Position numbers and translations under genes: made by a program
DNA from: Nothopassalora personata
Lineage: Eukaryota; Ascomycota; Dothideomycetes; Mycosphaerellales; Mycosphaerellaceae
Length of the DNA: 64,000 bases
Direction: 5' to 3'
NCBI GenBank assembly: GCA_033816765.1
Contig: CM066287.1
Span: forward strand, 2,604,001 to 2,668,000
Notes under the pieces: model-generated
The model's database searches: none
What the model was told of the DNA's origin: nothing
Seen by the model: the letters and a program-made list of their open reading frames with translations, nothing else
Shown here: positions 52,452 through 63,280 of the stretch, piece by piece
How the letters are laid out: the number at the start of each line of letters is the position of its first letter
Position numbering within the stretch: the stretch's first letter is position 1

Positions 52452-54219
52452 ATGGACGTGTCTTTCCCGTACACCCGCTACGCGTGCCCATGCGCCGACC
52501 ACGTATCTGGCACACCAACATCACACCTCGGAAGGAGAGGCTCGCAGGAGGTTGAGAAAGATGCAGACGTAGAAGACACATTCGACCCGCACGACCTCCG
52601 CGCCAACTTCTCCCTGTATCCACTCGACCATCTCCTGTTCTGCGACGAGTGCACCAACATCAAATGCGAGAGATGCTGGACCGAGGAGATACTGTATTGG
52701 TACTGCCCAAACTGCCTGTTTGAGGTGCCCACCAGCACTGTGAAGAGCGACGGTAATAGGTAACGTGAGGGGTCATATCAGGGAGCAGTCGTATTGATTG
52801 ATGTAGCATCTAACGCGTCGAGATAGATGTGCAAGGCACTGCTACGACTGCCCAGTATGTTCGGCCAACCTCACGACCACTGTCATGAACCGACATTCCG
52901 ACGCTCACTTGAGACCGGACAGCTCAAGCCCGCCGGAATCCTACATCCTCCAGTGCGGGTACTGCGAATGGAGCTCTCTAGATATCGATGTCACCTTCAC
53001 CAGGCACAACAAGATCACGGAGCAGTTGAACAAGATCTGGAGGAGTAGGACCATGCCCGAGGACAGCAAGCAGAATAAGAGCGCAAGCTTGAGTCATGAT
53101 AGCGCATTTGCCAACCTCTCGAGCTTCTACAAGGACCAGTTGAGCGAGTCTGGAGATACTTCGAGGGCATACATGAACAGCCCCAGCTCTCCTGCCAACC
53201 TCGCCCGTATAATGAGCTTATATGGCGGTTTATCGTTACACACACAGAAGAAGATGAAGGAAAAGCCACAGCCGATGCGCGAAGCGGGAAATCGCGTCGA
53301 GGGACTGTCTACCTACTCGTCGGAAGATGGGCATAACGACGATGAACTGCTGCAAAGAATAAGCACGCTAGGTATGGACGGCACAGCATCTCAGAAGCAG
53401 CAGCTACAAGCACCTTCCAACTACGACATCAGGTTCACCGGAGACCTCTGGCCGACTGCGACTAAGCTCAGAGTCACCAGAGGCAAGCGTTGTCGGACCT
53501 GCCGCCAGTTCCTAGCTCGACCAGAGACAAAGGTTGGCAGCATGAGGTACAAGGTCCGGTTGCTCGCAATGCAAAACATTCCGCGATTATCGATCAAGCC
53601 TCTGCAGAACACTCCGCAACCACAACCAGTGAATTCAGCCACTTTCCACATGCGACCGGAGCCAATCGAGCCAGCCATGTTACGATCTCATCAGACTCAG
53701 CAATACGTGTTGACGGTCCGCAATCCGATATTCGAGGCTATCAAGGTTACTTTGGCCACCCCAGCTACCACGCCCGGCCGAGTTGCCTCCAAAGTGACCA
53801 TTCTCTGCCCGTCCTTCACAATTGGTGCTGCTGGTGATAGATGGGAAGAAGCAATGGCCGAGCCTGCAATTGGTATCAACCGTGATGGGAGCAGGAAGGC
53901 CGCAATGGCATCTCTGACCGGGTCAGCCGACCCCGAGCGACAACCAGAGGCCGGTAAAGTGTGGGATCGCTCGAAAAGTACAACATCTGTCATCATTGAG
54001 GTTGTACCTGGAGCACTGGCCGATAGGGCAACCTCAAATCAGGCTGGTGAACGAGAGCCACTGAACGAGGACGAAGATATCCTCGAGATACCAATCTACG
54101 TCCGCGCAGAGTGGGAGGCTATCCCGCACGGCGTCCACGAGCCTGACACGACCGAACGCGAGACTAGAGAGCTCGCCTACTGGTCTGTCCTAGGTGTCGG
54201 CCGCATCGCACGAGGTTGA
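52452..54219 (+). CDS. Dynactin subunit 4 (p62)
   Basis: Two exons, join(52452..52759,52827..54219), encode 566 residues. The 67 bp intron (GTAACG...GATAG, phase 2) joins SDGNR to CARHCYDCPVCSANLTTT. p62 is part of the pointed-end complex of dynactin, the activator and cargo adaptor of cytoplasmic dynein. The zinc-binding cysteines are in FCDECTNIKCERCW, YWYCPNCLFEVP, CYDCPVC, ILQCGYCEWSS and later RCRTCRQFL, which match the family's order. PYTRYACPC near the start is also typical. The middle shows an acidic linker. The C-terminal 250 residues are a beta-rich domain (QQYVLTVRNPIFEAIKVTLA, then IPIYVRAEWEAIP). The model is complete from ATG to stop. Confidence 0.93.
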
Positions 54220-54539
54220 GCTTGACATTCACGTCATGTCATGGATTGCCCCGGTGTTTGCCATGTAGCTTATACTATCCGAGCTGTGGTATGCCATGGT
54301 TTCAAATGCACCAGAGTGGAGGGGCATATCTTTCGCTCCGTCGGTCATTATTCGCTCTCTGCACACCATATCATCACAGTCGAAAAGATGTCGCAATTCG
54401 GCGGAAGTCCGTTCCTGAACTAAAGGATACATTGGAGGAACAGCTACGGCCAATCATGCGGGTTGGTTTGTCAGACGCGCAGTCATACAAGAAGCCCGAG
54501 GCCAGTGTTGATGCAGGCCATAGGCTTCACCACCGGTAA
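54220..54539. other. Upstream region of the next gene
   Basis: Contains the 3' flank of dynactin p62. A frame ending VPELKDTLEEQLRPIMRVGL at about 54400-54470 looks coding and may be the 5' exon of the following gene. Confidence 0.45.
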
Positions 54540-55336
54540 GATGACCCCGGCAACGGAGACAACGAGCACGACACCGATGCAGCCCATTGGGTTGGTCTCG
54601 CAATAACGACCGTGACATCAAGTTTCATCGAAAGTCGTCCTTCCTCGGCAAGACCACGAACCAGATACACCGTGAAAAACACTGTGCCACTGGTATCGAA
54701 TATGTTCCGCCTAAGGTTCGATGGGGTCGACAGGAGCCTCGGTGCTCGTGGTGAAGATCGATACATCATTGAGACCAATGCGAAGATCTTCGCTGAAGGA
54801 CTATACCCATACTCATCGGGGCGCTTCTTGCAGGACCTTGACGACGACGAAGACGAATGGGAAGATGACAAGCTCCAGATATGCCACATCTCGGTCGCTA
54901 TAATGCAAACCAGTCGTGCCATGAATCACCATGAAAGCATCTGGTATGGCGTATCCTCTTGTTCCCTAACCTGTACAATACTGACTTCGATGCTAGGGGA
55001 ATCTGCGATGTAGAAAGCCAAGAACTAGCTGCCATAGACCGAGCTCTCTTTACCAAGCACAGCGAACTCAGACCCGAGTTCGAAGGGCTGGTGCAATATG
55101 ACTTTGGCGATATCCGTTACATCAACGAAATCTTTCTCGAGAAAACGTACTGCGGTTATGGCATAGGCTTGCTTGCCATCGATGGCCTGATTATATCGCT
55201 GCCGTCGATGGAAATGGACTGCTCCATGCTTCGATCTGCCAGTATCGACAGCAAGGCGGCGGACGACTTAGCCGGCAGCATCGCAGCCAGCGGGTGGCTG
55301 AGCAACCACTACCGTCTTATGGGCTTTGAGGTTTAG
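54540..55336 (+). CDS. Fungal protein of unknown function, 5' end unresolved
   Basis: Two well supported exon parts, 54540..54943 and 54997..55336. The 53 bp intron (GTATGG donor, CTGAC branch, GCTAG acceptor, phase 2) joins NHHESIW to GICDVESQELAAIDRA. The frame is open back to a stop at 54537 but contains no early ATG, so at least one 5' exon is missing from this model. A candidate exon ends at 54504 with GTGTTG as donor and 54582 as acceptor, which keeps phase 1. The visible 247 residues include an acidic block (LDDDEDEWEDDK) and the stretch YINEIFLEKTYCGYGIGLLAIDGLI, which resembles the cofactor loop of GNAT acetyltransferases. I do not name it further. Confidence 0.6.
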
Positions 55337-55559
55337 AAACCGTATTCTCGTGGTAGACTCCCGCCTCTCACGGGACTTTGCACAAAGTTCTCCAGGCCAG
55401 ATATCGCCAAGGTTGTGCCACACGTGTGTTCGTAGGACAAACACCTTCTCGCAGATGATGAAAATTGAATACTGAAGTGTGGAAAAATCAAACTCTATCA
55501 TCTATTGGCAGCAAATTCCTGTCAAATTGCATCGCGTCGCATCTGAGTGACTACTGCTT

Positions 55560-56623
55560 CTAGCGGATGCAGTTTTGCTGTGCTCTGTTCTGGGCAAGGC
55601 GAAGCAGGTTTCGCATGAGAACAACGATGGTGACCTTACCGATGGCGGGTACGTAGATGGAGGCTTTTTCCTTGATATCGGGAGTGAAGTTCTGTCATCG
55701 TCAGCCGCTTCGTCCAAAGTATCAGCTAGTTGTGAGATGCGTACCTTGTCGCTGGAGAAGTTGATGCACACAGCACCTTCCCGGACATCCTCGGTCGGCA
55801 CTTTGAACTTGTCACCAGGCACACCGCTGACGACGACTTCACTGATCGCCAGGCAGTCTTTCAAAGTCCAGCCTTCCTTATCTATGACTTCGTGTTTCTG
55901 CTTTTTGAGACCAGACCCTCTGCTAAATTGCTGGACTCCCGTCACGTCCACACTGTAGACGTCCGCGCCATCATTTGCCAGGAGTGCCGCTAAAGGCCGC
56001 CCAACGACTTCGCTACGGTTGATGACGGTGATCCTGCGTCCGAAAAGTCGCTTGCCGTAGTCCAGGAAGGTGTTGTAGATGTGCAGATGCTCCAGAATTT
56101 TGATGATGGCCAGTGGCGTGCAGGGGAGGATGGACTTGATGGTATTGAGCGGTGGATCCAGGTACCTGATATTCTGATACATGTTGCTGATAAGCTGCGG
56201 CGAGAGTCCCTCGACGTCCTTGAACATGCTCACAGTCCATTGGAGGGTTCTGTCCCGAGGAGAGTTGAAGACTGGGTAGTAGACGATGACACCGTCGATG
56301 TCATCGTTGGTGTTGGCTTCTCGGAGGTGATCCTCCAGAGCTTCTGCCGTTACCTCGCGGAGTGTGAAGTCGACACCACTTACCATGCAACGGTTAGCCG
56401 GTGGGTGCTATTTCTATGGTCTACGGTCCGGGCAGGCTCACTTCTCTGTGCAGGTCTTGGCGGTCCAGTGCGCGTACATACGTGCTGCAGGGTCGTCGTT
56501 GGCGAGGAAGCCATGAAGACGAGGTGCTCGGTCTTGAGTGTTGATGCCGGCTGTGACTTCTGATAGGAGGCTCTTTGCGATCGAGTTGGCGAGCACGACC
56601 TTGCACGAGCTGGAAGAGGCCAT
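55560..56623 (-). CDS. MTD1: NAD-dependent methylenetetrahydrofolate dehydrogenase
   Basis: Three exons, complement(join(55560..55691,55745..56378,56442..56623)), encode 315 residues, close to yeast Mtd1 (320). Introns are 63 bp (GTGAGC, CTAAC branch, TAAG acceptor, phase 2) and 53 bp (GTACGC...ACAG, phase 0). Splicing gives TAKTCTENGVDFTLREV and, at the end, NFTPDIKEKASIYVPAIGKVT, both as in the family; without splicing the C-terminus would be nonsense. Key blocks are HGFLANDDPAARMYAHWTAK, KSILPCTPLAIIKILEHL and the Rossmann part INRSEVVGRPLAALLANDGA. It oxidises 5,10-methylene-THF to methenyl-THF with NAD+ in cytosolic one-carbon metabolism for purine supply. Confidence 0.95.
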
Positions 56624-57009
56624 GTTCGAGGTGGTAGACTGCGGGTGTGTTATATGGGGGTTTGAGTGCTGCTATTAGGTGTGAAGATGCAACCTAGAAT
56701 GGCTAACCACATCACGGCTTTAAAATTTTCTGCTTGTGACAGGTATAAAGAAATGTTTCAGTCTCGCTTCAGATGAGGCTTTGTAGCAGGACCATGATGA
56801 TCAGTGATGTCGCTCGGGTCGCTGAACAACAACGCCACCTAATGAAGTGCAATAGACGAAGGTGTCGTCTGGAAATGTTCGGCCTTTGCCCACAGGACAT
56901 CGCTACACGGCCGCTACTGCACATACTTCGCTTCGTTCCGAGGCGTTTTCGCTTGTGCCATCGCTGTCCAGTGGACATGAAGTAGTAAACATATGCATTC
57001 ACATCTGTA
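56624..57009. promoter_or_regulatory. Divergent promoter region (MTD1 / SWC3)
   Basis: 386 bp between start codons of genes pointing apart. A TTTAAAATTTT stretch near 56719 is the only AT-rich element. No gene. Confidence 0.5.
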
Positions 57010-58719
57010 ATGATGGTTCCCATACCAGAGCCCAGAACGGGCGAGAAGCGTGGTCAGGGAAGGCGTGCGAAGACAGCGACGCCCGTAGCGAAGAAGCAGA
57101 GGCTCTCGACGACGACGACGACGACGCCATCCCACACGACGACTCCCGTGACCAGATCGCCCGCAGCGGACTCACCAGCACCGGAGAAGAAGCAGCCTCG
57201 CCTGCCCGCGAAAGTACTCGACAATCGCCCTCTGCCGAGCTTGTCTGAGCCACAATCACCATCTCTTTCCAGCGATGAGTACCAGAGCATGGCTGCCAGC
57301 GCAGTCTTGTCTGCTTCCCTCGACCGATCAAGAGCAAAGTGGACATGTGAAGGCATCTTCAAGAAGTATTGGGTCAAGCCAGAGAGTGGTAAGAACGCAA
57401 AACCGCCGCCACCTGGCAACCCCGAAGCGAAGTCGATGAAGCACAAGGGAGAGTGTCGAATACGCCTGGAGCCTCACATCTTCACCGCAGATGTCTATGT
57501 GGCAGATGCAGGGAAACAGCCGCTACCGCCAAAGCAACATTACACTCAGCCCCAGAACAGAGCACATACGCCTTTGCACCTGGCGACTCCGCAGCCCATG
57601 ATACACACTTCAGCCACAGTACTTGCGCAGGCGACTCCTGCCAGATCTGCTGCCTCTCCAGTACCTCCACAGCAGAACCACAAGCAGCCTCAGGCAGATC
57701 CAGTCATCAGTATGCTCGCGAGTCGCGCCTCGTCCGATGCGGAGTTGAAGGCACTCATGAAGCAGGTAGCTACCGGCAATGCCACACAGGACCAGTTGCG
57801 CATCTTCCAGCGCCACATCGATGAGCTCACTGCGATCATATCGAGGCAGAACAAGGAAGAGGAAGACCAAAAGTCAAAAGTGGCACAAAGCAGTGATAGC
57901 ATTCAGTACGACGGAGCTGCGGACTTCAAGCCAGATATGCCAACACAGAATCGGCCAATGCAACCGCAGCAGCCTGTTCAGCGGCAGCCAGTACCCTCGC
58001 CGTACCCTCAGCCACAACCACCTCTTATGTATCAGCAGCCTGCGCGGCCATTACCTACCCCGAACAACAACGCTGTCCTTCTGAGCTTTGCTCCTTCGGG
58101 TAGCTCTGACGACCGCTTCCTATTCCCACAATACGGCATGTTGGAATCGTTATCGCCGCAACACCTACTCGTCAGTTTCATGGTGACGAAAACAGGCAGG
58201 GAAGCGGCCGATAACACCGGGCTGGACCCGGATAAAGAGTACTGGCAGCCTGTGACCATGATGATCGAGGTCATGTACGGAAAGGAGGAGATCTTGGACT
58301 GCGTGAGGAAATGGGTGAAGCCGGAAGATGAGGTCCGGAAGCATATGGAGGATGTGATGAAGAGATGCGAGAGAGCACCTCCGAGCTATCTAGCCCTACG
58401 ACTTCCCTTCAAAGGCGCTGCCAGCTTGCCAGAAAGTGAGGAGGCGAGCAAGGAGACTACGCCTGCTGTGGAAGGAAAGGCCAAGACCAAATTGGCTCGT
58501 CCTGCGAAGAAGAGAACTCCATTGTTGTCGAAGTCGGTATCGGAACCCGCGAAAGACGCAGCCGAAACTTCAGGGTCGCCAGCTGTGGCTGGCGCTTGGC
58601 AACCTCTAGATGGTGCCAGCGATGCAAAGGTCTCTAGTGAGACTGCACAGGCAGAGACCCCAGAGGGTGGGCGCCCCCGTCGCGCCGTGCGGAAGAGCGT
58701 ACGGATCAGCGAAGACTGA
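57010..58719 (+). CDS. SWC3: SWR1 chromatin-remodelling complex subunit Swc3
   Basis: A single exon of 569 residues starting at the first of two tandem ATGs. The signature RAKWTCEGIFKKYWVKPE (about residues 108-125), just behind an N-terminal basic, Thr-rich tail (KKQRLSTTTTTTPSHTT), is the Swc3 domain core. The end GECRIRLEPHIFTADVYV of this domain also fits. SWR1 swaps H2A for the variant H2A.Z in promoter nucleosomes. The central part is Gln/Pro-rich. A second folded region (LVSFMVTKTGREAADNTGLD to SYLALRLPFKG, about 385-480) is found in filamentous fungal Swc3. The C-terminus is Arg/Lys-rich (RRAVRKSVRISED). An upstream exon cannot be excluded. Confidence 0.88.
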   Translation: MMVPIPEPRTGEKRGQGRRAKTATPVAKKQRLSTTTTTTPSHTTTPVTRSPAADSPAPEKKQPRLPAKVLDNRPLPSLSEPQSPSLSSDEYQSMAASAVLSASLDRSRAKWTCEGIFKKYWVKPESGKNAKPPPPGNPEAKSMKHKGECRIRLEPHIFTADVYVADAGKQPLPPKQHYTQPQNRAHTPLHLATPQPMIHTSATVLAQATPARSAASPVPPQQNHKQPQADPVISMLASRASSDAELKALMKQVATGNATQDQLRIFQRHIDELTAIISRQNKEEEDQKSKVAQSSDSIQYDGAADFKPDMPTQNRPMQPQQPVQRQPVPSPYPQPQPPLMYQQPARPLPTPNNNAVLLSFAPSGSSDDRFLFPQYGMLESLSPQHLLVSFMVTKTGREAADNTGLDPDKEYWQPVTMMIEVMYGKEEILDCVRKWVKPEDEVRKHMEDVMKRCERAPPSYLALRLPFKGAASLPESEEASKETTPAVEGKAKTKLARPAKKRTPLLSKSVSEPAKDAAETSGSPAVAGAWQPLDGASDAKVSSETAQAETPEGGRPRRAVRKSVRISED

Positions 58720-58944
58720 AGCTAGTACCAGATGTCTCGTCACGATTATACGATACAGACTTGATGACTCAAGATACCCATTAGACTTATGTGCATGTCT
58801 ACGAAAAGCTCAATCGCCACACTTCAGCCGCCATCCTTCCGCGTACCGCATCATGCAGCTGGCACTTTTCCACTTCAGCGCTTTGGGCACGTCGTCCACC
58901 CTTACCCATTTTATACCAGCCGCTTGATAGCTAACTCCTCGATC

Positions 58945-60083
58945 ATGGCGTCATTCCCAGGAAGCGACAAACCACTCGGAACTGAGACACGTTGACGTGC
59001 CAGGCCTGTCGGACCAAGAAGCTCAAGTGCGACAAAGCTCTGCCCTGCAGCTCATGTATGCAGAGGGGCGAAGCGGATCTCTGTTCGTATGCTCAAAAGC
59101 CCGAGAAGAAGGAGCAAATCGAGCAAAGTAAAGCAGCCAAGGCTGAGGAGAGGGTGCAACACTCGGAGCACTTGCTTGAAACATATGCTTCGAAAGATGC
59201 GGTAACCAGTAGCTCGAATCGCAACGAGGAAGACAACAGCGCGCCTTTTATCAATGGCAGTGCTACGTATATATCGGGGCGACGCATTTCTCAGCCATGC
59301 TTGAAGGCTTCGAAGAGCTACGTCAGCTCCTCGTTGAAGAGGGGACCGGGAACAGCAGTGTCTTCGCCGCAAGACGACAAGATCGCCGTTGAGACTGACG
59401 TCCTTTTCGGAGGTACGCCACGGCAACCGCTGCGCGCTGTAATTGCTCATCACTTTGGCCCGGGAGTCGAGGTCGATAGACGGCTCGCGACCTACTTTCG
59501 TGCAGAGGCTGTTGCCGCTCCTTGCATCCACACGGCGCAGTTCCTGAGTGCTTTCCTGGAGATGTATCCAGAGCTCAAGCTAAGTGATCCATCCTACAGC
59601 GATCGCTGGGTGCTCGGAAGCATTGTTTGGAACGACGGGCTGTTAGCTGTGATGGTGTTGTGCCTGCTGATGTGTCAGAGCAGGAGAGCAGCAGTACCTG
59701 GTCTGGATCAAGAGGAGCAGTAATGGGTACTGCGTCTCTTGAAGCCATCTCTTGACATTTGTGTTGGGAAAGCCGATGTGAGCATAGCTGCAAGGCGCAC
59801 GAGGAGGATCCTTCAGGCGATGCTGTATCCCTATCTGGAAGCTACATCGAACAGTACAGGGACCATGCAGTCAAGTCTGTCAGCTGCTTGGACCAACGTA
59901 CCAAGGGACGCTTTTACGAGCGCGTTGGTCACGGCTTTCGGTCTCATGCCCACGCCCGTAGCCAAAGAGGGCAATGCAAGTGACTTCACGCAACATTGGA
60001 ACAACCCGTCGTCTAACATGTTCGACATGCAAGAGTGGACCTTCTTGGAGGAAAGTACAAAAATCAACTTCGAAGTGCAGTGA
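58945..60083 (+). pseudogene. Zn2Cys6 transcription factor gene, disrupted
   Basis: The ATG at 58945 gives MASFPGSDKPLGTETR and then a TGA at 58993. One base out of frame the protein goes straight on as TCQACRTKKLKCDKALPCSS and CMQRGEADLC, a complete six-cysteine Zn2Cys6 DNA-binding cluster. That frame runs to a TAA at 59721-59723 and, past it, continues open as WVLRLLKPSLDICVGKADVS to a final stop at 60081. The coding text thus shows one frame change and one in-frame stop. With only about 380 residues it is also shorter than normal regulators (about 500-700). A splice at CA|GTAATG with acceptor CTTCAG (59817) could remove the stop but would also remove coding-like sequence. Likely a dying gene; a live variant elsewhere is possible. 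Confidence 0.65.
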
Positions 60084-60419
60084 AAGCGTGCAGAGACCAA
60101 TTGACACAGCTGTGGAATAACTTTTCAGTCAATAAATAGTGACCAGGATTCAACATCAAGTTTTCAGTCCCTTCAACAAGACGTACAACAGACAATAGTA
60201 AGCCATGTCTCAGACACGCTCACTTCTCCATCACTCCATTCACAACAGCACCTTCAGACCACACGCATCTGCATATTCTTTCCTTGCAGAACCTCCTCAA
60301 CATCTATCACTCCAACAACTATACGCATAGCACACCACTGACGATGCCGGCCTCCGTCGTCTACCTCAACGCCTTTCCCATGCACCGGCAAACTCACCAT
60401 AGCTCGGCGCCTGGCAACC
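60084..60419. other. Intergenic region
   Basis: 3' flank of the broken regulator gene and promoter of the next small gene. No coding signal. Confidence 0.5.
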
Positions 60420-60923
60420 ATGATACCTAGCTCCAGAATCCTCGACAACCACGAAATGATCGACCTAGTAGAATCTCACTGCCCTCGCGGCCATCCACGC
60501 TACTGGAATGAGCGCGCCAAGCTTCGCCAGAGACTCCTGTCAAGAGTTAAAGAGGATTCGGACACCGTCTATATCTTCATAGATAGCAGAGCGGAGCACG
60601 ATGAGTGCATGGGAGACTACACCGATCTGGCCGTGTATCCAACGAGCAGAAGGTTCTACAGTGTGGTGCTGGAGTGCGATGAAAAGGAGAATGTTACAAG
60701 GTTGGAGAGTGAAGGGCGGGAAGGCGGTGAGTTGAAGGACAGAGATGTATTGGTGGAATATAGGAGGAAATATGATGGTGGAATCTGGAAGTTTGGAGAT
60801 GAAGATGAAATGGTGCTTCATGTTACCAATATATCGGCAGCCGAGGCGGCGAGGAGGATATATGAGTGGTGGACTAGAAGGGAAAGGGAGGGGAGAATTC
60901 AAGACGACGAGTACGATTCGTGA
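60420..60923 (+). CDS. Small hypothetical protein
   Basis: A single exon of 167 residues. No family is recognised. The protein is highly charged, with a WNERAKLRQRLLSRVKED segment, a YIFIDSRAEHDECMGDYTDL middle, an acidic-basic stretch (ESEGREGGELKDRD) and an Arg-rich end (WWTRREREGRIQDDE). A YxxKYDGGIWKFGDEDE block could be a beta hairpin. No signal peptide, membrane segment or zinc motif is visible. The ATG used follows CAACC. Codon use fits the neighbours. A role cannot be suggested. Confidence 0.45.
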   Translation: MIPSSRILDNHEMIDLVESHCPRGHPRYWNERAKLRQRLLSRVKEDSDTVYIFIDSRAEHDECMGDYTDLAVYPTSRRFYSVVLECDEKENVTRLESEGREGGELKDRDVLVEYRRKYDGGIWKFGDEDEMVLHVTNISAAEAARRIYEWWTRREREGRIQDDEYDS

Positions 60924-61782
60924 GTGATAGGTCTCTTGCCGAAGTATTTCCAGTAGATCTCGGTACTGTTGCCCCATCGGTTGATATGACCTCTGCCGTG
61001 TTGTGCAAGCATGACACTCGTTCAGTGCATGCTCGAGCTGGTAGCGCTGCGAAGTATTGCAGCTGGAGTGTATCCTCCAGTGACAAGTTGCTCCTGATTT
61101 GCGTGCTGCCTGCATAGTGATCTCAAACGGTGCCTGCCTTTCATTTATGGGAGCGGCTGAGACAGCTATGAGGGCACTCGGAAGAATGGCGTTGACAGAA
61201 CGCATCTTGCAGTGTGGGTGATTGAGCTGTGGCCATTGTTGCTGGACCATCAGTCAATGTCGTTCCTGTCTACAGAGAATGCTATTATGCATAGGCTATG
61301 CCTTCCGAGTAGGAACGTGGAAGACGAGTAGCATGCGGTACTGCAGGCGGAGCCAAGTTGATGCCAAGTCGAGATGCTTCGCCCAGGAGGACATTGATGG
61401 TCGACTAGCCCCGAAATCTGTCCAAACAGCGGGTATCCCACGTTACACGACCGGATCCTGCTTTGTTGACGGGTATTCTGCTCCAGTCAGTCGTTGCAGA
61501 CAACGCGAGTAGGCATCGCTTCGCTATACCTGGAAGGTCAACGTCGCCGCTTGCGCGCTTTGTTCATCGCTGTAGCCAAGCTGTATCCCACTGAAGGTCA
61601 TCCGAGTTCTGCTGGGCTCCTCTCGGCGTTCGTAGAGGCGATGCAACGTGAAGGTTCTGCACGGCGAGGCCCTGCATCTACCACATGGCATATCCTGGCC
61701 TGACCTATTTGACCTTTTAAACGTCCACACCAGAAGACTCCAGGGGTTGTTGTCGAGGTTGAAGTTGAGTAAGCAACGCAAC
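60924..61782. other. Intergenic region
   Basis: 860 bp without a supported gene, ending with the promoter of the ZIP-like gene. Confidence 0.5.
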
Positions 61783-62821
61783 ATGCTGTACAACGCTATC
61801 CTCCTTGCTGCGGTCACGGCAGGCACCACGTTTGCCCAAGACACTTACACGGGATGCCACAACCATACGACAAGCGGCGTCAACGTCGAATACTGCTTTG
61901 GCCCAGATGCAAACGAGAGCGCACGTAGCACCTATTCTCCAGAAGTGACCAGCGGCACGACACCAGCGACGAATGCAGCGACAGCGACCGCTACAGCTAC
62001 ATACCAGACGGACTCGATTACTGGATGCCACAGTCATGCGACAGCACTCTTTTGCATCAACGGCGCAGGAGCCGAGATCGAGGTCGAAGCCACGCCAACG
62101 GGTGAAGCACCAGCTCAATACACTGACTGCCATACTCATGGCGCGGAAATGTAAGTGAGAGCCCCCCCAACTGGCATTCGGTGTACTGACACATCAAAGG
62201 TTCTGCATAGACCCAGATGGCAATGATTTTGCCGTTTTGGCCGCCGCTGACGACTCGGGGCACACCGAAGCGATTGGAACAACAGGCGAAGCTTCATCTT
62301 CTGCTGTGACGGACTGCCACTCGCACGACTCGACGGTCTTCTGTATCAACAGCGAAGGCGCCGAGGTCGAGATTGTGGGTGCTGATGCGACCGGCGAGGT
62401 TCCGGCTCAATACACTGGCTGTCATTCTCACGGTAATGAGACATACTGCCTGGATCCTGCGGGCGAGGAAGTCGCTATCCTGGCCGAGGGCCATTCTGTA
62501 GAGGAGAACCAACACGTTCATTTCCATGCTGGAGTCGAGCACTGCGTCGGCGCCGGTGGAGAAGAAGCTGAAGTTGACTGCGGATTTCGCGAGCGGGACT
62601 ACAACATTGGTCTTCGTGTCGGCACTCTCTTCGTCATTCTTGTCACCAGCGGTATCGGTGTCGCCCTTCCTATTCTACTGCAGAAGCTTCCTCTGGGCAA
62701 GATCGGCGCAATCGGGTTGATGGTGGTCAAGCAGTTTGGTACTGGTGTCATTATATCGACAGCGTTTATCCACCTGTACACCCATGCCGAAGTGATGTTC
62801 CAGAACCAGTGGTGGGCGTAG
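61783..62821 (+). CDS. Truncated ZIP-like zinc transporter with duplicated CHxH ectodomain
   Basis: Two exons, join(61783..62150,62200..62821), encode 329 residues. The 49 bp intron (GTAAGT...AAAG, phase 2) joins DCHTHGAE to MFCIDPDGND. A signal peptide (MLYNAILLAAVTAGTTFAQ) is followed by five units of the form (T/D)(G/D)CHxHxxxxxFCI(D/N)xxG(x)E; two of about 75 residues are a tandem copy, both containing TGE(A/V)PAQYT. The end holds two membrane helices that match ZIP helices I and II (VGTLFVILVTSGIGVALPIL and KQFGTGVIISTAFIHLYTHA). Then the protein stops. ZIP helices III-VIII, including the metal-binding HxxxH sites of IV and V, are absent downstream. It could bind zinc outside the cell but cannot form a normal ZIP channel. 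Confidence 0.75.
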
Positions 62822-63280
62822 AAAAGGTCGCGAGCCTCATCATGACTGGTGTGAAGAATGTCCGGAATGACTTTGATAGATATCCACAATGTCTTGGACC
62901 TGCAGCCATTCGATCGCAGCTGCGACACCCACTCTCGGTCTGTCGAGAACAAATCCTAGTGTCGAATGCTCAATGATTCGTAGGAATTGTCGCATCGAGT
63001 TGTGACGTGCGCACGAGAGATGTGTCGTAAGCTGGTGGCGCAACGCTGCGTGTCCAGTCGCGAGACTTCCTGCCGCTTCCTCGCTTGGCACCCATACCGC
63101 CGGAACGTGATCCCACCAAACCGTGTACTTCCGGTAGGCAACATGCGACGGGTATTTAAAAGCGATCAGAATTAGTTCTGGTTGTCGTGTCCACGCATCA
63201 AACCTCACCACAACCAACAACAAGCACAACTTCACTTCAGCGTCGGCTTATAGCCCAACCACAAACACCATCATACATCC
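62822..63280. other. Intergenic region after the truncated ZIP gene
   Basis: No ZIP helix III-VIII sequence is visible in any forward frame. The last 130 bp before the next gene carry a TATTTAAA at about 63153. Confidence 0.55.

Noticed and set aside
62840..63235. 131-residue minus-strand frame after the ZIP-like gene
   Set aside because: No family signal. It spans what should be the flank and promoter of the neighbouring genes.
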